Assembly (NCBI GenBank): GCA_003170315.1
Contig: PNAH01000024.1
Location: forward strand, 1 to 44,152
From: Acidimicrobiaceae bacterium
GTDB taxonomy: Bacteria; Actinomycetota; Acidimicrobiia; Acidimicrobiales; RAAP-2
DNA: 44,152 nt
Direction of reading: 5' to 3'
Every line of letters begins with the position of its first letter. Within the stretch, counting starts at the first letter, position 1. Shown one piece after another: positions 1 to 8,487 of the stretch. Under the pieces are notes generated by a model. It was given only the letters and a program-made list of their open reading frames with translations, was not told the DNA's origin and did no database searches. Both the position numbers and the translations under genes were made by a program.

Positions 1-1347
1 CACCAGATCTCCTTTCCCATCCTGTACGCCAGCGCACGAGAGGGTTGGGCCTCGCTCGACGTGAACGACACGTCGGGCGACCTGACGCCGCTCTTCCAGA
101 CCATCGCCGACTACGTCCCGGCGCCCGAATACGAAGAGGGCCACGGGCTCCAGGCCCTGGTCTGTAACCTCGACGCCTCCCCGTACCTGGGTCGCTTGGC
201 GCTCTGTCGAGTGATCAACGGTAACCTCGAGCGCGGCCAGCGCGTCGCGTGGTGCCGTATCGACGGCACGATCGAGCACGCCAAAATCACCGAGCTCTTC
301 ATCACCGAAGCGCTGGAACGGATCCCGGCCCAGAGCGCGGGACCCGGCGACATCGTCGCGGTCGCCGGTTTCGAAGACATCACCATCGGCGAGACGCTGG
401 CCGACCCGGAGAACCCCATCGCGCTCGAACCGCTGCACGTGGACGAGCCGAGTCTTTCGATGACGATCGGTATCAACACGTCGCCCCTCGCCGGCACCGA
501 GGGCAAGTTGCTCACCGCGCGAATGGTGAAAGACCGACTGGACCGCGAACTCGTGGGCAACGTCGCCCTTCGCGTACTCAACACCGAACGTCCCGACTCC
601 TGGGAGGTCCAGGGTCGCGGTGAGCTGCAACTGGCCGTGCTGATCGAGACCATGCGTCGCGAGGGATTTGAGCTCACGGTCGGCAAGCCCCAGGTCGTCA
701 CGCGGATGGTCGGCGGCAAGTTGCACGAACCGGTCGAACACGTCACGATCGACGTGCCCGAGGACTTCGTGGGCAATGTCACCACGCTGCTCGCCACGCG
801 AAAGGGCACCATGACCGACATGGTCAACCACGGCACCGGCTGGGTCCGTCTCGAGTGGCGCATTCCGGCGCGCGGACTGGTGGGGATACGCACTGAATTC
901 ATGACCGAGACCCGCGGCGCCGGCATCATGCACTCGAACTATGACGGCTACGCCCCCTGGTTCGGCGACATCCGACTGCGCCAGAACGGCGTGCTGGTGG
1001 CCGACCGACGCGGTGATACGACGGGTAATGCGCTGCTCGACCTCGAACAGCGCGGCGTGCTCTTCGTCGGACCGGGCGTGGAGGTCTACGAAGGAATGAT
1101 CGTGGGCGAGAACTCGCGCTCGGACGAGATGAACGTGAATCCCACAAAGGAGAAGAAACTCACGAACATGCGCGCGTCGGGCAGCGATAACACCGAACGA
1201 ATCGCTCCGCCGACAATATTCTCGCTGGAGCAGGCGCTCGAGTTCATTGCCGACGATGAAGCCGTTGAGGTCACGCCCCAATCGGTTCGTCTGCGTAAAG
1301 CGGTCCTCGACGTCGCGGCGCGTCACCGCCTACATAAGAAGAAGTAA
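1..1347 (+). CDS. typA: TypA/BipA translational GTPase, C-terminal part
   Basis: The last 448 residues of the ribosome-associated GTPase TypA (BipA), which helps ribosome assembly and stress adaptation. The reading frame is open from base 1, so the gene begins outside the window. The first residues (ISFPILYASAREGWASLD) are the end of the G domain with the SAxxG-type G5 loop. They are followed by the EF-Tu-like beta-barrel domain, the EF-G domain III and V-like region (VQGRGELQLAVLIETMRREG) and the TypA-specific C-terminal domain, with RGxGIMHSNYDGYAPW and GENSRSDEMNVNPTKEKKLTNMR. The protein ends in a basic tail (RHRLHKKK). The missing part should hold the P-loop and switch regions. A tRNA gene follows 21 bp downstream. 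Confidence 0.97.
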   Translation, partial: HQISFPILYASAREGWASLDVNDTSGDLTPLFQTIADYVPAPEYEEGHGLQALVCNLDASPYLGRLALCRVINGNLERGQRVAWCRIDGTIEHAKITELFITEALERIPAQSAGPGDIVAVAGFEDITIGETLADPENPIALEPLHVDEPSLSMTIGINTSPLAGTEGKLLTARMVKDRLDRELVGNVALRVLNTERPDSWEVQGRGELQLAVLIETMRREGFELTVGKPQVVTRMVGGKLHEPVEHVTIDVPEDFVGNVTTLLATRKGTMTDMVNHGTGWVRLEWRIPARGLVGIRTEFMTETRGAGIMHSNYDGYAPWFGDIRLRQNGVLVADRRGDTTGNALLDLEQRGVLFVGPGVEVYEGMIVGENSRSDEMNVNPTKEKKLTNMRASGSDNTERIAPPTIFSLEQALEFIADDEAVEVTPQSVRLRKAVLDVAARHRLHKKK

Positions 1348-1368
1348 TCGTCTAGTAACGTCGTCCCC

Positions 1369-1456
1369 GGAGGGATGACAGAGCGGACGAATGTACCGGT
1401 CTTGAAAACCGGCGTGGGCTTGCCCACCGTGGGTTCAAATCCCACTCCCTCCGCCA
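1369..1456 (+). tRNA. tRNA-Ser (anticodon UGA)
   Basis: An 88-nt tRNA with encoded CCA. The acceptor stem GGAGGGA (1369-1375) pairs with TCCCTCC (1446-1452), followed by the discriminator G and CCA (1454-1456). The anticodon stem is CCGGT (1396-1400) with ACCGG (1408-1412), and the seven-base loop CTTGAAA puts the anticodon TGA at 1403-1405. The T arm is GTGGG-TTCAAAT-CCCAC. The long variable arm (about 1413-1428) is the class II feature expected of tRNA-Ser. Confidence 0.97.
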
Positions 1457-1813
1457 TATGGCATTGACGCCGTTCGCCGGAACACGCCTATAAGAAGATT
1501 GACTTAATTGCTCCGGTGATCCGAAATTGATGCACAACACGATTGCGTTTTCTATCTTCCTCTTCTGTTAGAGCGGAGTCGTACGATTAGTCCACCATGC
1601 CGTGGATAGAGAACTCAGTGAGCGCAGTAATCATCTTCGGAAATCGACCTCACTAGCGCTGCGACCGATTCTCCGGCGCGCCTCCAGGCCGATGGATCGA
1701 GTGACGCGATCTAATTTCATGGTTTCTCCAAGTCGGTGGCAGATGTACCACAGCTCAGTCCGGCGGTCCCGATTCGCGTTACAGCGCGATTGTCCGGGCG
1801 GTACTGTTCTCTC
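1457..1813. other. Intergenic stretch upstream of the sigma factor gene
   Basis: This 357-bp gap between the tRNA and the sigma factor gene shows no convincing coding frame or stable hairpin. Its only recognisable element is the promoter-like hexamer next to the sigma factor start (listed separately). Confidence 0.5.
1802..1807 (+). promoter_or_regulatory. -10 element, leaderless start of sigma factor gene
   Basis: TACTGT, then 6 nt (TCTCTC), then the GTG start at 1814. A GTTACA at 1778-1783 lies 18 bp upstream and could act as a -35. No Shine-Dalgarno is present. Confidence 0.6.
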
Positions 1814-2410
1814 GTGGACGACGTCGAGCTCTTGGAAAGTCTGCTCGGCGGCAACGAGACTTCCTTCACCGAACTGGTGCGGCGCTATCACTCGACGCTG
1901 GTGAAGGTGGCGCGCTACTACGTCGCTAACACCGCGAGCGCCGAGGACGTGGCCCAGGACACCTGGATCGCCGTACTCAAGGGAATCGAGAAGTTCGAAG
2001 GTCGCAGTTCCTTTAAAACCTGGCTGTTGCGGATCTGTGCCAACCGGGCTCGCACGTCCGGCGTGCGAGAACACCGTTCGATCCCGGTCGACCCGAATGA
2101 GTCGGGTCCCAGCGTCGCGGCGCACCGTTTCGACCAGGGCGGCTTCTGGAGCGAGCCGCCGGTCCCATTCACGGACGCGATCGATACCCGACTCGACAAC
2201 GCTGACCTGCTTAACGCGGTGCGCGACGCGATTGACGCCCTGGGCGAGCCCCAACAGGCCGTCGTAACACTTCGCGACGTCGAAGGACTGTCAACGCAGG
2301 AGGTGGCCACACTTCTCGGACTCAGCGAGGCGAACGTGCGAGTGATTTTGCACCGAGGTCGAGCTCGAGTTCGAGAGATCGTCGAAGAGGCCGTGAAGGG
2401 AAAGATATGA
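1814..2410 (+). CDS. ECF-family RNA polymerase sigma factor
   Basis: A 198-residue sigma-70 family factor of the extracytoplasmic-function type. Region 2 (about residues 14-80) includes FTELVRRYHSTLVKVARYY, the AEDVAQDTW motif and FKTWLLRICANRAR. Region 4 (about 143-193) includes ALGEPQQAVVTLRDVEGLS, the helix-turn-helix TQEVATLLGLSEANVRVILH and RGRARVRE. There is no region 1.1 or 3. The GTG at 1814 is preferred over the ATG at 1736 because of a TACTGT element exactly 6 nt before it and because homologues rarely have the extra 26 residues. The stop overlaps the next gene's start (ATGA), so sigma and anti-sigma are translationally coupled, the usual arrangement for an ECF factor and its cognate inhibitor. 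The neighbouring thiol-redox gene suggests oxidative or disulfide stress control, by analogy with SigR. Confidence 0.93.
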   Translation: MDDVELLESLLGGNETSFTELVRRYHSTLVKVARYYVANTASAEDVAQDTWIAVLKGIEKFEGRSSFKTWLLRICANRARTSGVREHRSIPVDPNESGPSVAAHRFDQGGFWSEPPVPFTDAIDTRLDNADLLNAVRDAIDALGEPQQAVVTLRDVEGLSTQEVATLLGLSEANVRVILHRGRARVREIVEEAVKGKI

Positions 2411-2661
2411 AGCTACTGCCGTCACCACTCGTGTGTCGCGACGCCGTCGAACTGGTGAGCGACTATCTCGAGGGCAGCCTCTCACGTCGCCAGTGCCGCC
2501 GTCTCGAGAAGCACCTGGCGCAGTGTGACGCCTGCACCGCCTACCTCGATCAGATGCGCTCGACCATCGCCGCGAGTGGCCGAGTCGGCCCCGAGGATTT
2601 GCCCAGCGACGTCGTCGAGGGCCTGGTCAACGTGTATCGCCGCTTTCGATCCGACAACTGA
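2407..2661 (+). CDS. Zinc-binding anti-sigma factor (ZAS/zf-HC2)
   Basis: An 84-residue protein with the zinc-finger anti-sigma signature: Cys10, then His36-x3-Cys40-x2-Cys43 (KHLAQCDAC). A further Cys30 lies between them. This spacing resembles the redox-sensing anti-sigma factor RsrA, in which zinc loss and disulfide formation release the sigma factor. No membrane segment is visible, so it should be a soluble cytoplasmic inhibitor of the sigma factor it overlaps by 4 nt. The gene is followed 12 bp later by the glutaredoxin-thioredoxin reductase fusion. Redox sensing is inferred from the motif and the neighbours; some ZAS proteins are not redox-active. Confidence 0.88.
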   Translation: MKLLPSPLVCRDAVELVSDYLEGSLSRRQCRRLEKHLAQCDACTAYLDQMRSTIAASGRVGPEDLPSDVVEGLVNVYRRFRSDN

Positions 2662-2673
2662 AAGGTCCTCACC

Positions 2674-3885
2674 ATGACCTCGTCCGAAGCCCCCATCACC
2701 ATCTACGGCGCGAGCTGGTGTCCGGACTGTCGCCGGGCAAAACAGTTCCTCGCGTCGCACCGTATCGCCTACGACTGGATCGACCTCGAAGAGCACCCCG
2801 AGAAGAGCGCCGAGGTCGAAGCACGCAACGACGGCAAACGGATCATTCCGACGATCGTGTTTGCCGATGGAAGCTTTCTCGCCGAACCGTCGAACGACGA
2901 ATTAGCCGATCGCATCGGACTCTCGCGCGTCGCGTCAGAGAAGGAGTACGACCTCGTCATCGTGGGCGGCGGTCCGACGGGACTCACGACGTCGATCTAC
3001 GGCGCCCGGGAGAACGCCAAGGTGTTGATCGTGGAGAAGTCGGCGCCCGGCGGTCAAGCCGGCATCACCGAGCGATTCGACAACTACCCGGGATTCCCCG
3101 ACGGCGTCGGCGGCGCCGACCTGGCCGAGCGCATGACCCAACAGGCGTTGCGCTACGGCGTCGAGATACTCCAAGCCGTGGGCGCCACTCGAATCGAACG
3201 CGACGGTCCGCTGATGCGCGTCGACTTGTCGACCGGCGACTTCGTCCTCGCGCCGGCCGTTCTGGTGGCGAGTGGATCGACCTACCGCCGCACCGACGCC
3301 GAGGGCGAGGCCGATCTCATCGGCGCGGGCATCCACTTCTGTGCGACGTGCGACGGCCCGTTCTATCGCGGAGCGAAGGACCTCACGATCGTGGGCGGCG
3401 GCAACAGTGGACTCGAGGAAGGACTGTTCCTCACGCAGTTCGCCGATCACGTCACCGTGATCCAGGCCATGGCGAATCTGACGGCCAACAAACTCTTGCA
3501 GGAAAAGGTCCTGAATCATCCCAAGATGTCGGTGCTGTTGGACACCTCGGTGAAATCGTTCATCGCCAACGAGTCCGGCAAGTTGGAATCGATCACCGTC
3601 ACCTGCAACGGAACCGAGACGAAGCACGCGACGGTCGCGGCTTTCATCTTCATCGGACTCGATCCCAATACGAGCTTCCTCGAGAACTCGTTGAACGTGG
3701 ACGAACGCGGCTTCATCGTGACCGACAACAATTTTCGCACGAGTGTGGACGGCATCTTCGCCGCCGGCGACGTGCGTTCCGGATCGACCAAGCAGATCGC
3801 GTCGGCGGTCGGAGAAGGCGCGGCCGTCGCCATTCAGATTCGTTACTACCTCGACTCACTCGATCGCGTAGAGGTCCATAGTTGA
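2674..3885 (+). CDS. Glutaredoxin-thioredoxin reductase fusion flavoprotein
   Basis: A 403-residue two-domain protein. Residues about 6-85 form a glutaredoxin/mycoredoxin-like domain with active site W-C16-P-D-C19 and the cis-Pro loop IIPTIVF. Residues about 92-400 form an NADPH-dependent thioredoxin reductase: FAD-binding VIVGGGPTG, the redox-active CATC (Cys223/Cys226), NADPH-binding VGGGNSGLEE and the C-terminal FAD motif FAAGDVRSGSTKQ. The likely reaction is electron transfer from NADPH through FAD and CATC to the attached Grx domain or a separate thioredoxin. The SD-like GAAAGG lies 8 nt before the ATG. It is third in the operon after sigma and anti-sigma genes, as would suit a thiol-stress regulon. 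Streptomyces has trxBA under SigR, but there as separate reductase and thioredoxin genes. Confidence 0.93.
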   Translation: MTSSEAPITIYGASWCPDCRRAKQFLASHRIAYDWIDLEEHPEKSAEVEARNDGKRIIPTIVFADGSFLAEPSNDELADRIGLSRVASEKEYDLVIVGGGPTGLTTSIYGARENAKVLIVEKSAPGGQAGITERFDNYPGFPDGVGGADLAERMTQQALRYGVEILQAVGATRIERDGPLMRVDLSTGDFVLAPAVLVASGSTYRRTDAEGEADLIGAGIHFCATCDGPFYRGAKDLTIVGGGNSGLEEGLFLTQFADHVTVIQAMANLTANKLLQEKVLNHPKMSVLLDTSVKSFIANESGKLESITVTCNGTETKHATVAAFIFIGLDPNTSFLENSLNVDERGFIVTDNNFRTSVDGIFAAGDVRSGSTKQIASAVGEGAAVAIQIRYYLDSLDRVEVHS

Positions 3886-3938
3886 TATTTCATGTAGTCG
3901 CTCGCAGTGGCGAGAGTCGTAGGACACAACTTTTCGCA

Positions 3939-3978
3939 ACGCGACGTCAAGCACGGAACTAATCGCTGACGCGACGTC
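3939..3978. repeat. 10-bp direct repeat upstream of the hybrid kinase gene
   Basis: ACGCGACGTC occurs at 3939-3948 and again at 3969-3978, 30 bp apart (about three helical turns), in the 250-bp gap between the reductase and the kinase. A small hairpin (CTCGC 3901-3905 with GCGAG 3910-3914) follows the reductase stop. The repeats could be an operator, but related words are common in this genome, so chance is possible. Confidence 0.3.
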
Positions 3979-4135
3979 GCTGCACCTCGCTCGTGCGTCT
4001 ATTCACAGCGTATTCTCAACAAGAAAAACGCCATCGATAGTAAAGTTGTCCGTACGACGTACGTTTTCGAAGTGGTCGACCCGCGCCGTGAAGTTCTGCA
4101 CTGCCCACATATGCTTACCGAACGGAGCGCACTAC

Positions 4136-6079
4136 ATGTCCAGGGAGAGTTACGACGCGTCAGTGCTCGGTGAGTTCTTTTGGAACTCAACCGACCTGTT
4201 GTCGGTCCTGGGCAGTAACGGCACCTGGCAGATCGTCAATTCGGCGTGGCCCGAGCAGATGGGTTGGTCGCTCGAGGATTTGCGGAGCGGTCCCTTTATT
4301 GATCTGATTCATCCCGACGACGTCTTGTCCACGGTACGAGAGTTCGACCGTTTGGTCGCCGCCCCCGACGCCACGTTGGTGGAGTTTCGAAATCGCCAAC
4401 GTCGTCGAGACGGAACGTACCGTTGGATCGAGTGGAGCTGTCAGGGCCGCAACGGCGCGGTCTTCTCCGCCGGACGCGACATCACCAGCCAGGTCGAAGC
4501 GCAGATCAATCTGGCCGGCACGCTCGAGACGAAGGCCGCGATCCTCGACGCGGTCGTCGACTCGATCATCACCGTCGACGAGGCGTTCACCGTACTCGAC
4601 GTCAGTCCCGGTACCGATCGCATCTACGGCGTCTCGCGCGAGGAGCGACGCGGCAAGAACTCCCTCACCCTCGTCCTGCCCGTGGACCGCGATCACGTCG
4701 CTTCGGAGTTGCGTCGACTTTTTCACGGTGAGGACGGCACGCTCACCAGCTACCGCTTCCGAGCCCTCCACGTCGACGGCAACTTGTTGAACATCGAAAC
4801 GCGCGGACGACTCATCCGCGACGAAGCGGGCCACGCCCGCGCCGTGCTGGTCTCGCGCGACGTCACCGAAGGCGTGGCCGCCGAAGCGGTGCTGAAAGAA
4901 GCGAAGGAAGTGGCCGAACGCGCCAACGCCGCCAAGAGCGAATTCATGTCGCGCATGAGCCACGAGCTGCGCACGCCACTCAACTCGGTCCTCGGATTCG
5001 CCCAGATCCTCGAAATGGAGTTGACGTCGCCGGACGAGCTCGAGATGGTGGGTTTCATCCACAACTCCGGCAAGTACCTCCTCGAACTCATCAACGAAGT
5101 ACTCGACATCTCGCGCATCGAGTCGGGCCACATCAGCGTCATGATCGAGCCCATCGTGCTGCGAGATCTCGAGAATGAATGCATCGAGATTGTGACCCCG
5201 CAGGCCAACGATCTCGGTATCACGATCACCTCACGGGCCGGCTACGACTTCCATGTGCTGGGTGACCAGCAACGACTGAAGCAGGTCCTGCTCAATCTCT
5301 TGTCCAACGCGATCAAGTACAACCGACCGAACGGCACGGTGACCATCGCGTGCGAGTCGAGGCGCAACATGATCCGACTCTCGGTCTCCGACACGGGTCC
5401 TGGCATCAACCCCGACCTGCGCGAACGACTCTTCACCCCCTTCGACCGACTGGACGCCGAGACGTCGGGCATCGAGGGCACCGGTCTGGGACTGGCCCTC
5501 TCCAAGGGTCTCATCGAAGCGATCGGCGGCACGCTCGGCGTCGACAGCGAAGTCGGCTTTGGTTCGACGTTCTGGATCGAACTCCCGGTCGTCGAATGTC
5601 CGAAGTCGGTCACCGCGGGAAGCGAGCCGCCGTTGGCCCTCGGGACCGCCGATTCCACGAAGACGACGGTGCTCTACATCGAAGATGACGTCGCCAACGT
5701 GCAACTGGTCGAACGTCTCCTCCTGCAGCGGCCCAACATCAATCTCATCACCTCGCTGTTGGGCGGATTGGGCGTCGAATTGGCCCAGCAGTATCGACCG
5801 AATCTCATCTTGCTCGACGTGCACCTCACCGACGTTCACGGATTCGACGTGCTCGAGCGACTCCAAGGTGATTCTCGCACCATTGACATTCCGGTCGTCG
5901 TGCTCTCGGCCGACGCCACGACCTGGCAGCGACGCCGATTCCGAAACGCCGGCGTCCACGACTACCTGTCGAAGCCGCTCGACCTCCAACAGTTGCTCGA
6001 CGTCATTGACCAGTACCTCGGGGCCGGCGCCGTCTCCGACGTCATCGCGAACACCCTAGAAAGTCTCACAAGGTCCTGA
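4136..6079 (+). CDS. PAS-PAS hybrid histidine kinase with C-terminal receiver
   Basis: A 647-residue cytoplasmic sensor kinase without transmembrane segments. The order is PAS domain (about 10-120), a second PAS domain (about 130-255), HisKA with H-box SHELRTPLNSVLGF (phospho-acceptor His276), HATPase with N-box NLLSNAIKYN (Asn391), G1 DTGPGI and G2 GTGLGLAL, and a receiver domain (about 510-635) with acidic pair Asp517/Asp518, phospho-acceptor Asp561 and Lys613. The ATG at 4136 is chosen over an upstream TTG at 4046 because GGAG lies 8 nt before it and the first PAS domain begins just after it. No separate response regulator or output gene is adjacent, so it probably relays phosphate to a partner elsewhere. 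The ligand sensed by the PAS domains cannot be told from sequence. Confidence 0.92.
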   Translation: MSRESYDASVLGEFFWNSTDLLSVLGSNGTWQIVNSAWPEQMGWSLEDLRSGPFIDLIHPDDVLSTVREFDRLVAAPDATLVEFRNRQRRRDGTYRWIEWSCQGRNGAVFSAGRDITSQVEAQINLAGTLETKAAILDAVVDSIITVDEAFTVLDVSPGTDRIYGVSREERRGKNSLTLVLPVDRDHVASELRRLFHGEDGTLTSYRFRALHVDGNLLNIETRGRLIRDEAGHARAVLVSRDVTEGVAAEAVLKEAKEVAERANAAKSEFMSRMSHELRTPLNSVLGFAQILEMELTSPDELEMVGFIHNSGKYLLELINEVLDISRIESGHISVMIEPIVLRDLENECIEIVTPQANDLGITITSRAGYDFHVLGDQQRLKQVLLNLLSNAIKYNRPNGTVTIACESRRNMIRLSVSDTGPGINPDLRERLFTPFDRLDAETSGIEGTGLGLALSKGLIEAIGGTLGVDSEVGFGSTFWIELPVVECPKSVTAGSEPPLALGTADSTKTTVLYIEDDVANVQLVERLLLQRPNINLITSLLGGLGVELAQQYRPNLILLDVHLTDVHGFDVLERLQGDSRTIDIPVVVLSADATTWQRRRFRNAGVHDYLSKPLDLQQLLDVIDQYLGAGAVSDVIANTLESLTRS

Positions 6080-6100
6080 GCGATCCTCAGCCGTCGCTCT

Positions 6101-7012
6101 TCACGGCGCGATGCGGGAACGAATCTCCGTGATCCACTCATCGGCCGATCGACGAGCTTCGGCGACCGCTTCGCGGCGATCGGTGGCGTCGATACCGGTG
6201 ACCGGATAGGAACCGAGGAATTTCACTCGCGCGAGGTGCGCCTGGAGATCGGCCAGGCAGTCGGCGACGACGTCATCGGCGACGTGACCCTCGAACTCGA
6301 TCACGAAGCAGTAATCGCCCAGTCCCCGTTTCGTCGGACGACTCTCCAACTTCGTGAGGTTGATATCGCGTGCGGCGAAGCGACCAAGGATGGCGTAGAG
6401 CGATCCGGGGCGGTCGGCGTCTTGAAAGCACACGATGGTCGTTCGGTCGTGACCGGTGGGCGCGGCGACGCGCTCGCGTCCGACGACGACGAACCGAGTG
6501 GCGTTGTCGGGATGATCCTCGATATCGGTGGCCAGCGCCACCAGACCGAAGAGATCGCCGGCCAACGCGGAAGCGACCGCGGCCCACGATTCTTGGGAAT
6601 CAGCGACCTCGCGCGCCGCTTGAGACGTCGAAGTCGTCTGACTAATCTCAACGTTCAACTGGTGCAGATAGCCCCGGCACTGGGCCAAAGCGTGCACGTA
6701 ACTGCGCACGCCGGTCAGGTCCTGGGCAGCCACGCCAGGCCGGGCGAGCAGGTGCAGGCGAATCGGGATGACGATCTCTCGGACAATCACCAATTCATGG
6801 TCGAAGACCAGTCCGTCGATGGAGGCCGACACCGTTCCTTCGATAGCGTTCTCGAGCGGCACCAGACCCTGGTCGAGCGAGGCGTCGGCGACCGACGAGA
6901 GCAGGTCGACCAGTGATTCGCACGCGACGGGAGTCACGTTCTCCATGGTGGAGACGGCCTCGTGAGAGAACGAACCTTCGGGGCCGAGGAAACCAGTGCG
7001 CAGCGTTGCCAT
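6101..7012 (-). CDS. pheA: Prephenate dehydratase
   Basis: A 303-residue monofunctional prephenate dehydratase that converts prephenate to phenylpyruvate in phenylalanine synthesis. The N-terminal PDT domain starts with GFLGPEGSFSHEA and contains VPLENAIEGTV and the catalytic-site TRF (residues 172-174, DNATRFVVVG). The C-terminal ACT domain (about 192-275) carries GSLYAILGRFAARDINLTKL and the phenylalanine-binding ESRP (223-226), so feedback inhibition by Phe is expected. The start is set at the ATG at 7012, because TAGCCT lies exactly 6 nt before it; a GTG immediately upstream (7015) is the alternative. It is encoded against its neighbours and probably monocistronic. Confidence 0.96.
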   Translation of the reverse strand: MATLRTGFLGPEGSFSHEAVSTMENVTPVACESLVDLLSSVADASLDQGLVPLENAIEGTVSASIDGLVFDHELVIVREIVIPIRLHLLARPGVAAQDLTGVRSYVHALAQCRGYLHQLNVEISQTTSTSQAAREVADSQESWAAVASALAGDLFGLVALATDIEDHPDNATRFVVVGRERVAAPTGHDRTTIVCFQDADRPGSLYAILGRFAARDINLTKLESRPTKRGLGDYCFVIEFEGHVADDVVADCLADLQAHLARVKFLGSYPVTGIDATDRREAVAEARRSADEWITEIRSRIAP

Positions 7013-7018
7013 CACGCG

Positions 7019-7024
7019 AGGCTA
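7019..7024 (-). promoter_or_regulatory. -10 element, leaderless start of pheA
   Basis: On the minus strand TAGCCT is followed by 6 nt (CGCGTG) and the ATG at 7012. Confidence 0.6.
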
Positions 7025-7116
7025 CTTCGACGGCCACAATCGTCCCGCGGTCCCGAGTCGGAGAAGGTCGTTTGAGGTCGTACGATAGACAGGGATCAAT
7101 TTCGAAAGGCCGTGCA

Positions 7117-8487
7117 ATGGGGCACCCGATGTTTGAGTACGACGCGACGTTGGCGGACGAAGTTTTTGACTACTGCCGAGACCGCCTCTCGATGGACCCG
7201 GTGCCCTTGGACTACGGCAGTTTGAACGCGACGCCCCCGGGCGACATGAAGGGTTTCATCCGATCCGAGGGCCACGACGCCGACGAGATTCTCGAATTCT
7301 TCAAGAACGAACTGGCTCCGGCGGTCGTCTCCATCGACTCGCCCGGTTTCCTCGCCTTCATCCCCAACGCCCCGACGAAGAATTCGCTGCTCTTCGACAT
7401 GGTGGTCGCCTGCTCCGGACTCAACGGCACCAGTTGGCTGGAGTCGAGCGGCGTGGTGCGAGCGGAGAACCTGGCCCTCGAGTACCTCGCGGAATTGGCC
7501 GGCATGCCCGAAGGCTCCGGCGGCGCCTTCGTCTCCGGCGGCTCGTTGGGCAATCTGTCGAGCCTTACCGTGGGACGCGACGTGGGACGGGCCAAGCGAC
7601 CGACCCTCTTACCGCACGAGGTGCGCTACGCCATCTCCTCCGATGCCCACTCGAGCATCGGCAAGGCGTTGCACGTGCTCGGCATCGACCCGCTCATCGT
7701 GACGACCGACGACCACCGTTTCACGAGGGCCAGCCTGGAACAAGCGATGGCGAACGACCCGAATCCCGAAAGCGTGATTGGTGTCGTGGCGACCTCGGGG
7801 ACGACCAACGCCGGCATCGTCGACGACCTCGAAGGCCTCGGCAGCTACGCGCGCGAACACGACCTGTGGTTCCACGTCGACGGCGCCTACGGCGGGGCCG
7901 CGCTGTTCTCGCCGACCGAGCGACACCTGCTCGCGGGCGTTCGACACGCCGACAGCTTCATCGTCGATCCGCACAAGTGGCTCTTCGGTCCCCTCGACTG
8001 CTGCGCGTTGATCTACCGCGATCCGACGATTGCGCGAAAGGTGCTCGCCCAACAGGCCAGCTACCTGGACATCCTGCACTCGAGCGACGACGAGCACTAC
8101 GAGTGGAACCCCTCGGACTTCGCGATCCACCTGTCGCGCCGGGCCCGGGGACTCCCCTTCTGGTTCTCCCTCGTCACTAACGGCACCGCCGCCTACGAGA
8201 GCGCGGTGCAGTGCGCCGTCGACATCGCGCACCGCACCGAAAAGAAGATCAACGATCTCGACTACGTGGAGATGGTCCGCCCGATCAGCCTCTCGATCGT
8301 CCTCTTTCGACGAAAGGGCTGGACCAGCGAGGACTACACCGCGTGGAGTCATCAACTGCTGCTCGACCAAATCGCCTTCGTGACGCCCACGAAGTGGGAG
8401 GGCGAGACGGTCGGTCGGCTGGCGTTCTTACACCCCAACACGACCGACGAACTCGTGGATCAGATCCTCGAGTCGATGGCCGATTAG
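7117..8487 (+). CDS. PLP-dependent group II amino acid decarboxylase
   Basis: A 456-residue fold-type I PLP enzyme of the aromatic-amino-acid/glutamate decarboxylase family (Pfam Pyridoxal_deC). Visible landmarks are FVSGGSLGNLSSL (phosphate-binding region), SSDAHSSIGKALHVLG, VVATSGTTNAGIVDDL, HVDGAYGG (Asp that pairs with the pyridine nitrogen) and DPHKWLFGPLDCC with the PLP-binding Lys287. The ATG at 7117 has GAAAGG 7 nt upstream; the frame is open further upstream but that part is not conserved-looking. The gene converges on an agmatinase-family gene and overlaps its end by 4 nt. The substrate is not readable from sequence; candidates are aromatic amino acids, glutamate or 2,4-diaminobutyrate. 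Confidence 0.92.
   Translation: MGHPMFEYDATLADEVFDYCRDRLSMDPVPLDYGSLNATPPGDMKGFIRSEGHDADEILEFFKNELAPAVVSIDSPGFLAFIPNAPTKNSLLFDMVVACSGLNGTSWLESSGVVRAENLALEYLAELAGMPEGSGGAFVSGGSLGNLSSLTVGRDVGRAKRPTLLPHEVRYAISSDAHSSIGKALHVLGIDPLIVTTDDHRFTRASLEQAMANDPNPESVIGVVATSGTTNAGIVDDLEGLGSYAREHDLWFHVDGAYGGAALFSPTERHLLAGVRHADSFIVDPHKWLFGPLDCCALIYRDPTIARKVLAQQASYLDILHSSDDEHYEWNPSDFAIHLSRRARGLPFWFSLVTNGTAAYESAVQCAVDIAHRTEKKINDLDYVEMVRPISLSIVLFRRKGWTSEDYTAWSHQLLLDQIAFVTPTKWEGETVGRLAFLHPNTTDELVDQILESMAD

Noticed and set aside
2718..3881. A 387-codon open frame overlapping the thioredoxin reductase gene in another frame
   Set aside because: Very Arg-rich, no protein pattern; it is the frame shadow of a GC-rich gene. 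Many similar long shadows exist throughout the window and were left out.
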